Assembly: GCA_910585825.1 (NCBI GenBank)
Contig: CAJUEY010000006.1
Location: 31,593 to 95,592 of the forward strand
Reading direction: 5' to 3'
DNA length: 64,000 bases
From: an uncultured Lachnospiraceae bacterium
GTDB taxonomy: Bacteria; Bacillota; Clostridia; Lachnospirales; Lachnospiraceae
Part shown: positions 18,254 through 27,679 of the stretch, one piece after another
How the letters are laid out: each line of letters starts with the position of its first letter
Position numbering within the stretch: position 1 is the stretch's first letter
Program-made: the position numbers and the translations under genes
The notes under the pieces: model-generated
The model's database searches: none
What the model was told of the DNA's origin: nothing
Seen by the model: only the letters and a program-made list of their open reading frames with translations

Positions 18254-20161
18254 ATGGGCAATTTTACAGAGTTGGACATGTATTTGTTCGGCCAGGCAAC
18301 ACATTATGACATTTACAAAAAGTTAGGAGCGCATCCCCAGACAAGGGGCAGAAAAAAGGGAATCTGTTTTGCGATATACGCACCCCATGCGCAGAATGTT
18401 TTTGTCATAGGAGACTTTAATGACTGGGACGAGACTTCACATGAAATGGAACGCCTTGAGCCAAAAGAGACAGGTATTTATGAATTGTTTGTTCCAGGGC
18501 TTGGAACAGGCAGCCTTTACAAATATTTGATCGAGACGCCGGATGGACGGAAACTGTACAAGGCAGATCCCTATGCCAATTATGCAGAGGTGCGGCCGGG
18601 AACTGCATCCCGCATTGTAGACATTGATCATTTTAAATGGACAGACAGTGCATGGATGAAAAAGCGTGCAGAGGCAGAGACCATGGATGAACAGCCCATG
18701 AGTATTTATGAAGTGCATCCGGGCTCCTGGATGCGTCATCCGGGATACGAAGAAGATACCGGATTTTATACGTATCGGGAATTTGCAAAAGCGCTTTGTG
18801 TTTATGTAAAAGATATGGGATATACCCATGTGGAGTTAATGGGAATTTCGGAATATCCATTTGACGGTTCCTGGGGTTATCAGGTAACAGGCTATTATGC
18901 GCCGACGTCCAGATACGGAACGCCGGAGGATTTTGCATGGATGATTAATTATTTCCATAAAAACAATATCGGAGTCATTTTAGACTGGGTTCCGGCGCAT
19001 TTTCCAAAGGATGCCCATGGACTGGCAGATTTTGACGGACAGGCATTGTACGAATATGCAGATCCCAGAAAAGGAGAGCATCCGGATTGGGGAACGAAAA
19101 TTTTTGATTACGGCAACAATCAGGTTAAAAACTTCCTGATCGGAAGCGCGTTGATGTGGGTAGAACATTATCATATTGACGGACTGCGGGTAGATGCCGT
19201 GGCATCTATGCTTTATCTTGATTATGGCAAAGATGACGGGCAGTGGGTAGCCAATAAGTACGGCGAGAACAAAAATTTAGAGGCAATCGAATTTTTCCGT
19301 CATATTAACACTCTCATTACCGGAAGGAATAAGGGCGCGGTCATGATTGCAGAGGAGTCTACAGCATGGCCTATGGTAACAGGACCGGCCCAGGACGGCG
19401 GCCTTAATTTCTCTCTGAAGTGGAACATGGGCTGGATGCATGATTTTCTGGATTATATGAAACTGGATCCTTATTTCCGGAAGGATAATCACAATAAAAT
19501 GACGTTTGCCATGTCTTATAACGGCAGTGAGAAATATATTCTGGTGCTTTCCCACGACGAGGTTGTGCATTTGAAATGCTCCATGATCAATAAGATGCCG
19601 GGACTTGGAGAAGATAAATTCTCTAATCTGAAAGCGGCCTATGCATTTATGATGGGACATCCGGGTAAAAAGCTTTTGTTTATGGGACAGGATTTTGCCC
19701 AGCTGCATGAATGGAATGAAAAAACAGAATTAGAGTGGTATCTGCTGAATCAGCCGGAGCATAAGCATATGCAGGAGTATGTGAAAGAGCTGCTGCATTT
19801 ATACAGGAAATATCCGTCGATGCATGAATTGGATCATAGCTGGGACGGTTTTGAGTGGATCAACGCCAATGACAACGAAAGAAGCATTTTCAGTTTTATC
19901 AGAAAGAGCAAGGACGGAAAGAACTGTCTGTTGTTTGTCTGTAATTTCACGCCGGTGGCAAGAGAAGATTACCGGGTAGGCGTGCCTACAGGTAAATCAT
20001 ACCGGTTGATTTTTAACAGCGATGATGAGAAATTCGGTGGAACCGGTGAAAAACGGCCGGTCAGCTACAAAGCGAAGAAACAGGAATGTGACGGTCAGAA
20101 GTATTCTTTTGCATACTCCCTTCCGGGATATGGCGTTGCAATTTTTAAATTTTCATATTAA
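18254..20161 (+). CDS. glgB: 1,4-alpha-glucan branching enzyme
   Basis: A 635-residue glycoside hydrolase family 13 enzyme that introduces alpha-1,6 branches into glycogen. The N-terminal CBM48-like region has FAIYAPHAQNVFVIGDFNDWD. The catalytic (beta/alpha)8 domain has the DGLRVDAVASMLYLDY motif with the nucleophile Asp, and IAEESTAWPMVTGP with the acid/base Glu. LSHDEVVH supplies the third conserved Asp. The start is ATG 18254 after GGAGGGTAGG; an upstream frame extension overlaps the previous gene. No other glycogen genes adjoin it. A strong terminator follows. Confidence 0.95.
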   Translation: MGNFTELDMYLFGQATHYDIYKKLGAHPQTRGRKKGICFAIYAPHAQNVFVIGDFNDWDETSHEMERLEPKETGIYELFVPGLGTGSLYKYLIETPDGRKLYKADPYANYAEVRPGTASRIVDIDHFKWTDSAWMKKRAEAETMDEQPMSIYEVHPGSWMRHPGYEEDTGFYTYREFAKALCVYVKDMGYTHVELMGISEYPFDGSWGYQVTGYYAPTSRYGTPEDFAWMINYFHKNNIGVILDWVPAHFPKDAHGLADFDGQALYEYADPRKGEHPDWGTKIFDYGNNQVKNFLIGSALMWVEHYHIDGLRVDAVASMLYLDYGKDDGQWVANKYGENKNLEAIEFFRHINTLITGRNKGAVMIAEESTAWPMVTGPAQDGGLNFSLKWNMGWMHDFLDYMKLDPYFRKDNHNKMTFAMSYNGSEKYILVLSHDEVVHLKCSMINKMPGLGEDKFSNLKAAYAFMMGHPGKKLLFMGQDFAQLHEWNEKTELEWYLLNQPEHKHMQEYVKELLHLYRKYPSMHELDHSWDGFEWINANDNERSIFSFIRKSKDGKNCLLFVCNFTPVAREDYRVGVPTGKSYRLIFNSDDEKFGGTGEKRPVSYKAKKQECDGQKYSFAYSLPGYGVAIFKFSY

Positions 20162-20185
20162 GAGACAGACGGAGGATAAATAGAA

Positions 20186-20225
20186 TCAGCCGGCAGACTT
20201 TGCAGGAGTCTGCCGGCTGATTTTT
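20186..20225 (+). terminator. Rho-independent terminator after glgB
   Basis: A perfect 14-bp stem (TCAGCCGGCAGACT at 20186-20199 and its complement at 20207-20220) with a short loop, followed by TTTTT at 20221-20225. It sits 25 bases after the glgB stop and closes the operon. Confidence 0.92.
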
Positions 20226-20325
20226 GTATGTCATGTATCAAAACAGACAGCATGACGGCAGCTTTGAGAAGTCATTGCAGGTGAGGGTTTTTGGATGTGT
20301 TATAATAAAAAAATAAATATAAATA

Positions 20326-20354
20326 TTGACAAAACATATAAAAGCATTTATAAT
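20326..20354 (+). promoter_or_regulatory. Consensus sigma-A promoter of the small secreted protein
   Basis: A perfect TTGACA at 20326-20331, a 17-base spacer, and a perfect TATAAT at 20349-20354. The spacer is AT-rich. The gene begins about 54 bases downstream with AGAAGGAGAAG before its ATG. This is the best sigma-A match seen in the window, suggesting strong expression unless repressed. Confidence 0.88.
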
Positions 20355-20407
20355 ACAGATACAATCAATTGCATGCAAAAGATGAATAATAAAGAAGGAG
20401 AAGATAT

Positions 20408-20845
20408 ATGAAAAAAAGAATAAAAAAACTTTTGACTGCATTAGCAATTACAGCAATTATAGGATTTCCAATTAGTAATGTAATGGCAGGAAGCGTAGCA
20501 TTTGAAAATAAGTCAATATCTACAATTCCAAATAATGAGACATACTACAAAATTGTTGCAAAGGCAAAAGCAGATAATGAACAATATTGGTATGTTACAA
20601 TAACGAAGTCCATAAATTTGGGAACCAGTGGTCAGCCCAGACTGATTCTTACTTCTGCAAAGGGAAAGAAAAAAGCACGTGTTTCTTCATCAAAGCTGGG
20701 GTTATATAAAGGTATGACAGGTACACAGAAAATGAGATATCCGTCTAAAGCCAATAAGGGAGACACATACAAACTGTTTGGAACTGGAAATAATAATATA
20801 AACAAACCGTTTACGATTACTATATCAGGGCGGTATACATCATAA
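20408..20845 (+). CDS. Small secreted protein of unknown function
   Basis: A 145-residue protein starting with a classical Sec signal peptide (KKRIKKLLTALAITAIIGF, cleavage likely near NVMAG). The mature part is basic, rich in Lys, Thr, Ser and Asn, and has no Cys, resembling a small beta-rich extracellular protein (YYKIVAKAKADNEQYWYVTIT, ending PFTITISGRYTS). Codon use is more AT-rich than neighbours such as glgB, which hints at different ancestry. It has its own near-perfect promoter and good AGAAGGAGAAG ribosome site. I do not recognise a family. A bacteriocin or adhesin-like role is possible but unsupported. Confidence 0.75.
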   Translation: MKKRIKKLLTALAITAIIGFPISNVMAGSVAFENKSISTIPNNETYYKIVAKAKADNEQYWYVTITKSINLGTSGQPRLILTSAKGKKKARVSSSKLGLYKGMTGTQKMRYPSKANKGDTYKLFGTGNNNINKPFTITISGRYTS

Positions 20846-20856
20846 TTTACAAAAAA

Positions 20857-20892
20857 GGGAATGCCGTATCACTCCATTGATGCGGTATTCCC
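20857..20892. terminator. Hairpin after the small secreted protein
   Basis: A 14-bp stem with two G-T pairs, arms 20857-20870 and 20879-20892, with a loop of 8 bases. Six A residues precede it and no T run follows on the plus strand, so it is better formed as a minus-strand terminator. It may still stop or attenuate plus-strand transcription into the ABC operon. Confidence 0.45.
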
Positions 20893-20918
20893 TCATAATA
20901 AGTGAAGGAATGAAGAGA

Positions 20919-22052
20919 ATGAATAGGTATATAAAAAATGCAGCTTTTATCATAATATGTCTGGCGGCCGTCGGCATTATGTGGAATCAATCTCATTCAG
21001 AAATTAGGCAGGAAACAGAGGAAAGTGTAGACAGCAGTGAAACTGCCGTGCAGGAAGTTACATTTCCCGGTGAATACCAGCAGGAAGTGAACCGTGTGTT
21101 TTCCATAGACGCCAAAGTTGTAATTCCGGAAGATTTTAATCCCAATCAACTTTGCCGGGCATCAGCGAAAATTTATGAACTTGACATCGAAAAGTGGAAA
21201 AGCAGGTTTTTGACGGGAACGGAAATTTTTGACGTTGATCCGGAGGGCGGAATGAGCCGGGAAGGAGACGATCTTCTTAGGGAGCTATATCAAACAGAAG
21301 GGGAAGGAAATTTATATCTTTCCAGTCAGGAAGGGTTTTATTATGATGCCGGGAGATATCTTCCAATAAACAGCGGTTTGGAGTTTCATGAAAACAAGGG
21401 GACGGCAGATCATTTTTCTGAAACTGCTGAATTGGAAAATATAAGCAGGTCTGACGCATGGAATGGGCTTATGAAAGAGCTGGATGCATTGGGAATTCAT
21501 ACAGATGATTTTCAAGTTCAATATGCTTACGCCCTGGATTATGAAACCCTTGGGCAAAAAGAGCAGGAAATGCTACAGGAAGAATATATTGAGCCGGAAG
21601 AAACGAAGGGCAGTTGGACCAGTGAGGACAATGCATATTACTATTGCCTGCTGCAGAAAGATCAGGGGCTGCCGGTATTTTATCCGGAAGAGGTGATGGA
21701 GTATGAAGAAGATATCTATTTTGGAGCTGTTATGTCGTATTATGGAGCATCCGGACTCATTGGCTTAAATGTAAATTATCTCTTTGATATCACAGACGGA
21801 AAAGAAAAGATTTATTTAGCGCCGTTTGAAACCATAACTGATACTTTGATAAAAAAATACGAACAGGTCATTATGGATTCTGAAATTACGGTTACAGAGT
21901 TTCGCCTTTTTCAATATCCTCTGCGCAGGGGAAAAGATACTTACGAGATCATACCTGTCTGGATTTGCAAACTGGAATACAAGGATAGCGACAGCGTGAT
22001 GTACATTCCCATTCATGCAGTCACCGGAGAAGAAATGTTGGAGATGGAGTGA
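20919..22052 (+). CDS. Membrane-anchored extracytoplasmic protein of an ABC-2 operon (DUF6034-like)
   Basis: A 377-residue protein with one N-terminal membrane anchor (IKNAAFIIICLAAVGIMW) and a long acidic exported domain without cysteines typical of a lipobox. The C-terminal region (FETITDTLIKKYEQVIMDSEITVTEF, then VWICKLEYKD and IHAVTGEEM) resembles the DUF6034-type proteins of clostridial ABC operons. The start is ATG 20919, nine bases after GAAGGA; a TTG at 20877 would run through the hairpin. It stands six bases before the first permease gene, so it likely belongs to the exporter complex. Its biochemical role is unknown. Confidence 0.7.
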   Translation: MNRYIKNAAFIIICLAAVGIMWNQSHSEIRQETEESVDSSETAVQEVTFPGEYQQEVNRVFSIDAKVVIPEDFNPNQLCRASAKIYELDIEKWKSRFLTGTEIFDVDPEGGMSREGDDLLRELYQTEGEGNLYLSSQEGFYYDAGRYLPINSGLEFHENKGTADHFSETAELENISRSDAWNGLMKELDALGIHTDDFQVQYAYALDYETLGQKEQEMLQEEYIEPEETKGSWTSEDNAYYYCLLQKDQGLPVFYPEEVMEYEEDIYFGAVMSYYGASGLIGLNVNYLFDITDGKEKIYLAPFETITDTLIKKYEQVIMDSEITVTEFRLFQYPLRRGKDTYEIIPVWICKLEYKDSDSVMYIPIHAVTGEEMLEME

Positions 22053-22058
22053 TTTTTC

Positions 22059-22844
22059 ATGCGTATGCTGAAACGATATTTGAAAGTAGAATTTTACAGG
22101 TTGTTTCATTCGCCGCAGTTTTATATTGCAGCAGCCGGGGTTTTTATCATTTATATGATCAGCAGCCTGCAGAGTGTTGGCAGCCTTAGCGTATTTGATC
22201 TGTATTATTTTATAAAATTTTTCAGCCTGATTATTGTATTGTTTGGCTGCAGTAATTTTGCATATGCAAATAGCCTTTTGGAAGATTGGGAACACGGATT
22301 TTATCAAAGCGTCCTATTGCGGGGGAATTTAAAAGCTTATATATGTGCCAGGAGCATTTGCTGTTTTTTTGCATCCGTATTTTCGATGACAGCAGGAACG
22401 CTTTGCTTTGTATTTGTCCAAGGCTGCAGGCTGCCGCTGGCAGATCCTGAGGAAGAATACGGGATGATGCCGATTGTCCGGCAGCAGGATATGTTCGGCT
22501 GGTTTCTCCGGGAGAAATGGATGATTGTTTATTTTTTCTTATCGGCCATGATAATCGGATGTTTGGCGGGAATATTGGCTTTATCAGCCATGTGGCTCTC
22601 TCTGATTGCAAAAAACAAGATGTTTTCTGTGTGCATTCCGATCGCATCTTACTATTTTCTGGTAAACTGCATAGATGAGGATATTCTTGCAATTAACGGA
22701 ATGTTTTTATTTTCCGGAAATGTATTATCTAATCCGTTTCTATCGTTTTGTTATACTTTGTTGGTTACGGCAGGCGGCGCCGTTTTCTTTAGTCTGCTGA
22801 TTTATCGCCGTATGAGCCGTATGGTGAGAGGAGTGAAAAAATGA
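22059..22844 (+). CDS. ABC-2-type transporter permease (first subunit)
   Basis: A 261-residue membrane protein with six predicted spans, including FYIAAAGVFIIYMISSLQSV, FSLIIVLFGCSNFAYANSL, and FFLSAMIIGCLAGILALSAMW. The sequence LLEDWEHGFYQSVLLRGNLKAYICAR between spans is typical of ABC-2 permeases without a canonical EAA loop. Its stop overlaps the next permease start by four bases (ATGA). Together with that permease and the ATPase it forms an export complex. The substrate is unknown; such operons often export peptides or act in envelope stress. Confidence 0.78.
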   Translation: MRMLKRYLKVEFYRLFHSPQFYIAAAGVFIIYMISSLQSVGSLSVFDLYYFIKFFSLIIVLFGCSNFAYANSLLEDWEHGFYQSVLLRGNLKAYICARSICCFFASVFSMTAGTLCFVFVQGCRLPLADPEEEYGMMPIVRQQDMFGWFLREKWMIVYFFLSAMIIGCLAGILALSAMWLSLIAKNKMFSVCIPIASYYFLVNCIDEDILAINGMFLFSGNVLSNPFLSFCYTLLVTAGGAVFFSLLIYRRMSRMVRGVKK

Positions 22845-23662
22845 ACATCAGGGCAAATCTGGATAATTTTATTCATCGCATCTGTTCCCTGCGGAGTGTA
22901 ACCCTTTTTGTGACCTGGATTTGTATGTTGGATATTGAGCTGGGAGTATTTCGGGAAGAGGCATCTGCACTGGGGGTAAAAGATACGTTTGTGATTCTTC
23001 CGTTTGTACAGACGGATATGTATTTCAGTAAAGTAATTCTGCTAGGTGTTTTGTGTTTCTTTTCCAATGCGCCGTTTATGGATAAAAGCGAGATGTATGT
23101 CATTTCCAGAATCGGGCGGAAACGCTGGGGTATGCGGAATATACAGTACATTTTTTTTGCCGGCATTGTTCTTTCGCTGGCATTGGCCTGTTTCAGCAGC
23201 CTTACAGTGCTGCCTGCAGTAAAATGGAGCAACGAATGGGGAAACGTATATCATACGCTTTCCGTGACACGTAGTACGATCGGGGCTGTAATATCCGGAA
23301 AAACAATTGCTGCATTTTCTCCGTTTGAGCTGCTGGCGCATATCATTGTGATTGACAGCCTGATATTTGCGCTGATTGGAATGCTGCTTTATGTTTCAAG
23401 TCTGTATCTGCCGAGAGTGTGGGGATATTTGATCACGATTGTTTTTGCATTTTTGCCTACGATGTATTGGATGCCCTTTGACATTCAGTATTTTTCTCCG
23501 TGTTCCTGGATGTATCCCAGTCAGTGGAGATATGGGCAGGATATGAACTATCCCAGTCTTACCTATATTTATACGGCTCTTTTTCTGCTTCTACTGCTGC
23601 TTATCAGGATTGGGCAGGCAAGAATACACCGCGCGGCATGGATCAGCCGGGAAGAAGTTTAA
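22841..23662 (+). CDS. ABC-2-type transporter permease (second subunit)
   Basis: A 273-residue protein with about six spans (for example VTLFVTWICMLDIELGVF, NIQYIFFAGIVLSLALACFSSLTVLP, DSLIFALIGMLLYVSSLYLPRVWGYL, YIYTALFLLLLLLIRIG). The cytosolic YVISRIGRKRWGMRN segment resembles ABC-2 permease loops. It overlaps the preceding permease gene by four bases and precedes the ATPase gene by 18 bases, indicating one operon. The two permeases are not obviously close duplicates, so a heterodimeric channel is likely. Confidence 0.78.
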   Translation: MNIRANLDNFIHRICSLRSVTLFVTWICMLDIELGVFREEASALGVKDTFVILPFVQTDMYFSKVILLGVLCFFSNAPFMDKSEMYVISRIGRKRWGMRNIQYIFFAGIVLSLALACFSSLTVLPAVKWSNEWGNVYHTLSVTRSTIGAVISGKTIAAFSPFELLAHIIVIDSLIFALIGMLLYVSSLYLPRVWGYLITIVFAFLPTMYWMPFDIQYFSPCSWMYPSQWRYGQDMNYPSLTYIYTALFLLLLLLIRIGQARIHRAAWISREEV

Positions 23663-23680
23663 AAGAACGGAGGGAAAAAG

Positions 23681-24319
23681 ATGGGAGAAACGATTCGTAT
23701 AGAGCATGTATCAAAACGGTTTGGAAATAATGTGGTATTGCAGGACGTATCTTTACAGTGTGAGAGCGGAAAAATTTATGGCATCGTAGGCTATAACGGT
23801 TCCGGCAAGTCAGTACTATTTAAGTGCATCTGCGGTTTTTATTTTGCAGATCAGGGCGATATTTATATTCGGAATCAAAAGATCGGAAAAGATACTGATA
23901 TGATTCAAAATGCAGGAGTCATTATTGAGGAACCGTCGTTTTTGAAACAATACAGCGGTTTGCATAATCTGGAACTGCTCTATCGGCTGAACCATAAAAA
24001 GGACACGGTAAAATTAAAAAAAGTGATGGAGATGGTGGGATTAGATCCTATGGAGAAAAAGCCGGTGGGAAAATATTCTCTGGGTATGAAACAGCGGCTT
24101 GCCATTGCACAGGCAATTATGGAGGAACAGGATATCCTGATTCTGGATGAACCTATGAACGGTTTGGATAAGGAAGGCGTTGCACAAATGCGGCAGTTGT
24201 TTTCCAGGATGAAGGAGGAGGGAAAGACACTTTTGTTTGCCAGCCACAATAAAGAAGATATTGATGTGCTTTGCGATGAAGTTTACGAGATGGACAAAGG
24301 AAGGCTGGAGCGTCTTTGA
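23681..24319 (+). CDS. ABC transporter ATP-binding protein
   Basis: A 212-residue ATPase subunit. Walker A is GYNGSGKS, the Q loop lies at QNAGVIIEEPSF, the signature is YSLGMKQRLAIAQA (degenerate LSGGQ, as in ABC-2 exporters), and Walker B is DILILDEPMNGLD with the H loop in FASHNKEDI. It starts at ATG 23681 behind ACGGAGGG. It energises the two permeases upstream. A terminator hairpin follows at 24406-24456. Confidence 0.93.
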   Translation: MGETIRIEHVSKRFGNNVVLQDVSLQCESGKIYGIVGYNGSGKSVLFKCICGFYFADQGDIYIRNQKIGKDTDMIQNAGVIIEEPSFLKQYSGLHNLELLYRLNHKKDTVKLKKVMEMVGLDPMEKKPVGKYSLGMKQRLAIAQAIMEEQDILILDEPMNGLDKEGVAQMRQLFSRMKEEGKTLLFASHNKEDIDVLCDEVYEMDKGRLERL

Positions 24320-24405
24320 AAAATGCCCCTCTGCCATTGACAGAATTTATGCAGGCGGTTTCTGCAGTTATGGAGACGCAGGCAGAACAGCTGCGGTAAA
24401 TATTT

Positions 24406-24456
24406 ATAAACATATAAGCAAATGTGTGAAAAGCACGGCTTATGTGTTTATTTTTT
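24406..24456 (+). terminator. Terminator of the ABC export operon
   Basis: A 14-bp stem with one T-G pair (arms 24406-24419 and 24438-24451) and an 18-base loop, followed by TTTTT at 24452-24456. It lies 86 bases after the ATPase gene. The gap before it shows no gene. Confidence 0.8.
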
Positions 24457-24544
24457 GCCCAAAATGACCGACATATTATTTGATGGAATGTGCCGATACA
24501 AAGATGTCGGAGAGCGAATTTTATAAGGATACGGAGCAGAGCAT

Positions 24545-27500
24545 ATGAAGATAGAAAAAAACAGCCTATTGGATCAGCAGATCCAGAACGAGCAGCCTTT
24601 TGCGAAAGCGAAGGTCACAACCTCTTTTTCCGAAGTGAAAAAAGCAAAGACAGATGCCTTGGATAAATCTGTACGCGTCGGACAGACGGGCTATGACAAG
24701 GAAGATTTGAAAAAAAGCGCAGTAGAGGAATTTCAGGAGAAAATGAGTGGGCAGATGAGCGCCGCAGATCGGAAAAATCAAATGGCAGTCCTGTCAAATA
24801 CCCTGACACCGGAGGATTACAAAAAAGCGCAGGAGGACGGATTTGAGCTTCACAGTACAGACAGCGGCACAATCGTTACTGTTACAGATAAGATTAAAGC
24901 CCAGCTGGCAAAAGCGGGCGTAGATGTTTCTAATATGGGAGGCTCGCTGACAAAAGAACAGTTAGAAGAAATTGGCGGCAGTCTTGCGGCAGCCAATCGT
25001 CTGGAGCAGTATTTTCAGGCATCCGATGTTCCGCCTACCGAGGAGAATATGACAGAGGGTATGGAGGCGCTTGGCCAGGCAGACGAGCTGCAGCCTCTGT
25101 CCAAAGGAGCCATAAAATATATGCTGGACAATCATTTAAGCCCCAGCATTGCCAATTTTTATACGGCAGAATTTTCCGGAAGTATGGCTTATGCGCCTTC
25201 CGAAGAAGAAATTGATTTTGATGCATTAAAAGATCAGATAGAACGTACGATTACCGCGGCCGGAGAAGAAGTAAATGAACGCACAATCGCCGACAGCCAG
25301 TGGATGATACAAAGCGAAATCCCTTATACAGCAGAGAATTTCTCGTATATGCAGAAACTGCAGGGAATTTCCTTTCCGTTAGATTCCGATGAAATGGCGG
25401 CGGCAATTGCATCGGCCGTAGCAGAAGGCGGGCGCCCAAAGGATGCCATGCTGCTGCAGGAATATACATTGACAGCGCAGGCACAGCATGCGGTAGAAGT
25501 TGTAACAGAGGCGACGGATGAAGACATTGCTTATCTGGCTGCCAACCACATGGAACTGACCATTGAAAATTTAGAGCAGACAGCCGCTCTGAGAAAGCAG
25601 GGAGCGCTGGATCTGACTCTGGCAAAGAGCGCAATAGAAGAAAGCAATGGAAACACAGAAGGCTCCGGCAGCCAGGCTGTGGGAAATAACGCACTGGCTT
25701 TTCTGACCGCGAAACGGATTCTGGAAGAAACCCGTCTCGCCATGACAACGGAGGCAAACAGAGCCCTTATGAAACAGGGCATTTCTATCGATACCAAACC
25801 ATTGGAAGAATTGGTAGAACAGCTAAAAGAGCAGGAAAATAATTATTATGCTGCATTGCTGGGAGAAAAAGGCGGGGCAGTAGACGCTTCCATGACAGAA
25901 TTGTTTGAAACGACGACCCAGAAAGTTTCCGACCTTAAGCATATGCCGGCATACATACTGGGCATGAAGGGATATCCCCTGGATACAGTAAATGAGCTGC
26001 ATGAAGCAGGAAAAGCCTTGCAGAGCGCCCTTGATAAAGCGGGAGAAAGCTACGAGGCGCTGATGACAGAGCCGAGAAAGGATCTGGGAGATTCCATTCA
26101 GAAGGCATTTGCCAATGTGGATGATATTCTGACAGATCTCGGCATGGAAAAAAGTGAGGCGAACAGACGGGCCGTGCGGATTTTGGCATATAACAGCCTG
26201 GAAATTAACGAAGAGTCTGTTTTGACAATGAAAGCAGCCGATGAGAAGGTGCAGAGAACATTTTCTAATTTGACGCCGGCGACGGTCAGAGAGCTGATCC
26301 GTCAGGGAAGTAATCCGCTGGATATGAATTTAGACGTTTTGAACAAAAAAGCAGAAGAAATCCAGTCTGCAAACAGCGATATGGATACGGAGAGGTTTAG
26401 CGAATATCTTTGGAAATTAGAGCAGAATCACAGTATTTCCAAAGAAGAAAGAGAATCTTTTATCGGTATATACAGATTGATTCATCAAATCGAAAAAACA
26501 GACGGCGCGGCGATTGGAGCTCTGGTCAGTCAGGGAGCGGAATTTACGATGAGGAATCTCCTAACGGCAGTACGCAGCGCCAAAAAGAGCGGTATGGACT
26601 ATACCGTAGATGATGATTTTGCAGGAGTAGATTCTGTTTCCGCAGATTCAAATTCCATTACGGACCAGGTGGAGACGGCATATCAGGCAGACTGTATGAA
26701 AGATGTTATGGAGACATTGACGCCTGTTACACTGCAGAAACTTTTGGAAAGCCCGGATTGGGAGAATTATACGCCGGAGCAGTTAAAACAGGCTTTGACA
26801 GAATATGCCGAAGAAACTGCGGAGCAGGAGGCCGTTTTGGATTCTGCCTATGCAAAAGACCAGTTAGAAGAAATCAAACAGGCGGCGGCTGCTGATGAAG
26901 AAATATACCGTTTTCTGGAGCGTTTTGACATTCCAAACACTACAGACAATATCATAGCTGCAAACCGGTTGATTAACAGACGAAATCAGGTCTTCTCGCG
27001 GATGTTTAACAGTGAAGAGGTTTTTTCCGGAAAAGAAGTGGATTTTAAAGGCATTCAGGAAGAAATTCTAAGACGTTTTGCCGAGGCTGTTAAAACGCCG
27101 AAAGAAATGGCGGCAGCTCAGGAAACGCTGGCAGAAACGGCTGAAAATGTTATGAAGACCATGATTGCCGATGATGAACACATTACCAGTATGGATGTCC
27201 GGGAATTAAAATTGATGAATACGCAGATTTCCATTGCCAGAAAAATGGCGGGAGATGAGGAGTATACCATTCCGGTCATGGTGGGAGGAGAAATTACGAA
27301 TCTCTCCTTAAAGATTGTCCGGGGCGTGGCGAAAAAGGGCATGGTGGAAATTCTTTTTGAAACGGCAAAAGCAGGAAAAGTGGCGGCCAGTATTGAGGCC
27401 AAAGAAAAAGGTGTTTCCGGAATTGTAGCAACAGACGATCCTGATATGAAAAAGATTTTGGAAGATCATGCACAGGAGATTACAAAAGGCTTTGGAGAAG

Positions 27501-27679
27501 AAGAAGGAGATCTTCAGGTTACTTATGTCAGCAAACTGAATTTCTCCAGATTTTCTCAGAATATAAACCGGAACCGGCAGTCGGGAGAAAATGATGAGGA
27601 GACTTATCAAATTCAGACGTCGCGTCTGTATAAAATTGCAAAGGGCTTTATCGAAACCGTTAAGGAACTGGAAATTTAG
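24545..27679 (+). CDS. Large flagellar-locus protein, DUF6240-like
   Basis: A 1044-residue, mostly helical, acidic protein with no signal peptide or membrane span. It repeats short blocks with the pattern N-x-T-x-E-N or I-x-x-x-x-P-x-T-x-E-N (SDVPPTEENMTEG, QSEIPYTAENFSYMQ, FDIPNTTDNIIAAN), suggesting degenerate internal repeats. The C-terminal 150 residues (EYTIPVMVGGEITNLSLKIVRG) resemble the C-terminal region of hook-length-control (FliK) proteins, which fits its place upstream of flagellin. I believe this is the DUF6240 family of Lachnospiraceae flagellar loci. The start at 24545 follows ACGGAG. A sigma-28-type promoter for flagellin overlaps its stop. Confidence 0.75.
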   Translation: MKIEKNSLLDQQIQNEQPFAKAKVTTSFSEVKKAKTDALDKSVRVGQTGYDKEDLKKSAVEEFQEKMSGQMSAADRKNQMAVLSNTLTPEDYKKAQEDGFELHSTDSGTIVTVTDKIKAQLAKAGVDVSNMGGSLTKEQLEEIGGSLAAANRLEQYFQASDVPPTEENMTEGMEALGQADELQPLSKGAIKYMLDNHLSPSIANFYTAEFSGSMAYAPSEEEIDFDALKDQIERTITAAGEEVNERTIADSQWMIQSEIPYTAENFSYMQKLQGISFPLDSDEMAAAIASAVAEGGRPKDAMLLQEYTLTAQAQHAVEVVTEATDEDIAYLAANHMELTIENLEQTAALRKQGALDLTLAKSAIEESNGNTEGSGSQAVGNNALAFLTAKRILEETRLAMTTEANRALMKQGISIDTKPLEELVEQLKEQENNYYAALLGEKGGAVDASMTELFETTTQKVSDLKHMPAYILGMKGYPLDTVNELHEAGKALQSALDKAGESYEALMTEPRKDLGDSIQKAFANVDDILTDLGMEKSEANRRAVRILAYNSLEINEESVLTMKAADEKVQRTFSNLTPATVRELIRQGSNPLDMNLDVLNKKAEEIQSANSDMDTERFSEYLWKLEQNHSISKEERESFIGIYRLIHQIEKTDGAAIGALVSQGAEFTMRNLLTAVRSAKKSGMDYTVDDDFAGVDSVSADSNSITDQVETAYQADCMKDVMETLTPVTLQKLLESPDWENYTPEQLKQALTEYAEETAEQEAVLDSAYAKDQLEEIKQAAAADEEIYRFLERFDIPNTTDNIIAANRLINRRNQVFSRMFNSEEVFSGKEVDFKGIQEEILRRFAEAVKTPKEMAAAQETLAETAENVMKTMIADDEHITSMDVRELKLMNTQISIARKMAGDEEYTIPVMVGGEITNLSLKIVRGVAKKGMVEILFETAKAGKVAASIEAKEKGVSGIVATDDPDMKKILEDHAQEITKGFGEEEGDLQVTYVSKLNFSRFSQNINRNRQSGENDEETYQIQTSRLYKIAKGFIETVKELEI

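Noticed and set aside
24468..24510. Possible sigma-28 promoter and inverted repeat (CCGACAT/ATGTCGG) before the DUF6240-like gene
   Set aside because: GCCGATAC at 24492 resembles a -10, but the -35 15 bases upstream (ATTATT-like) is poor and the inverted repeat is only 7 bp with a 29-base loop.
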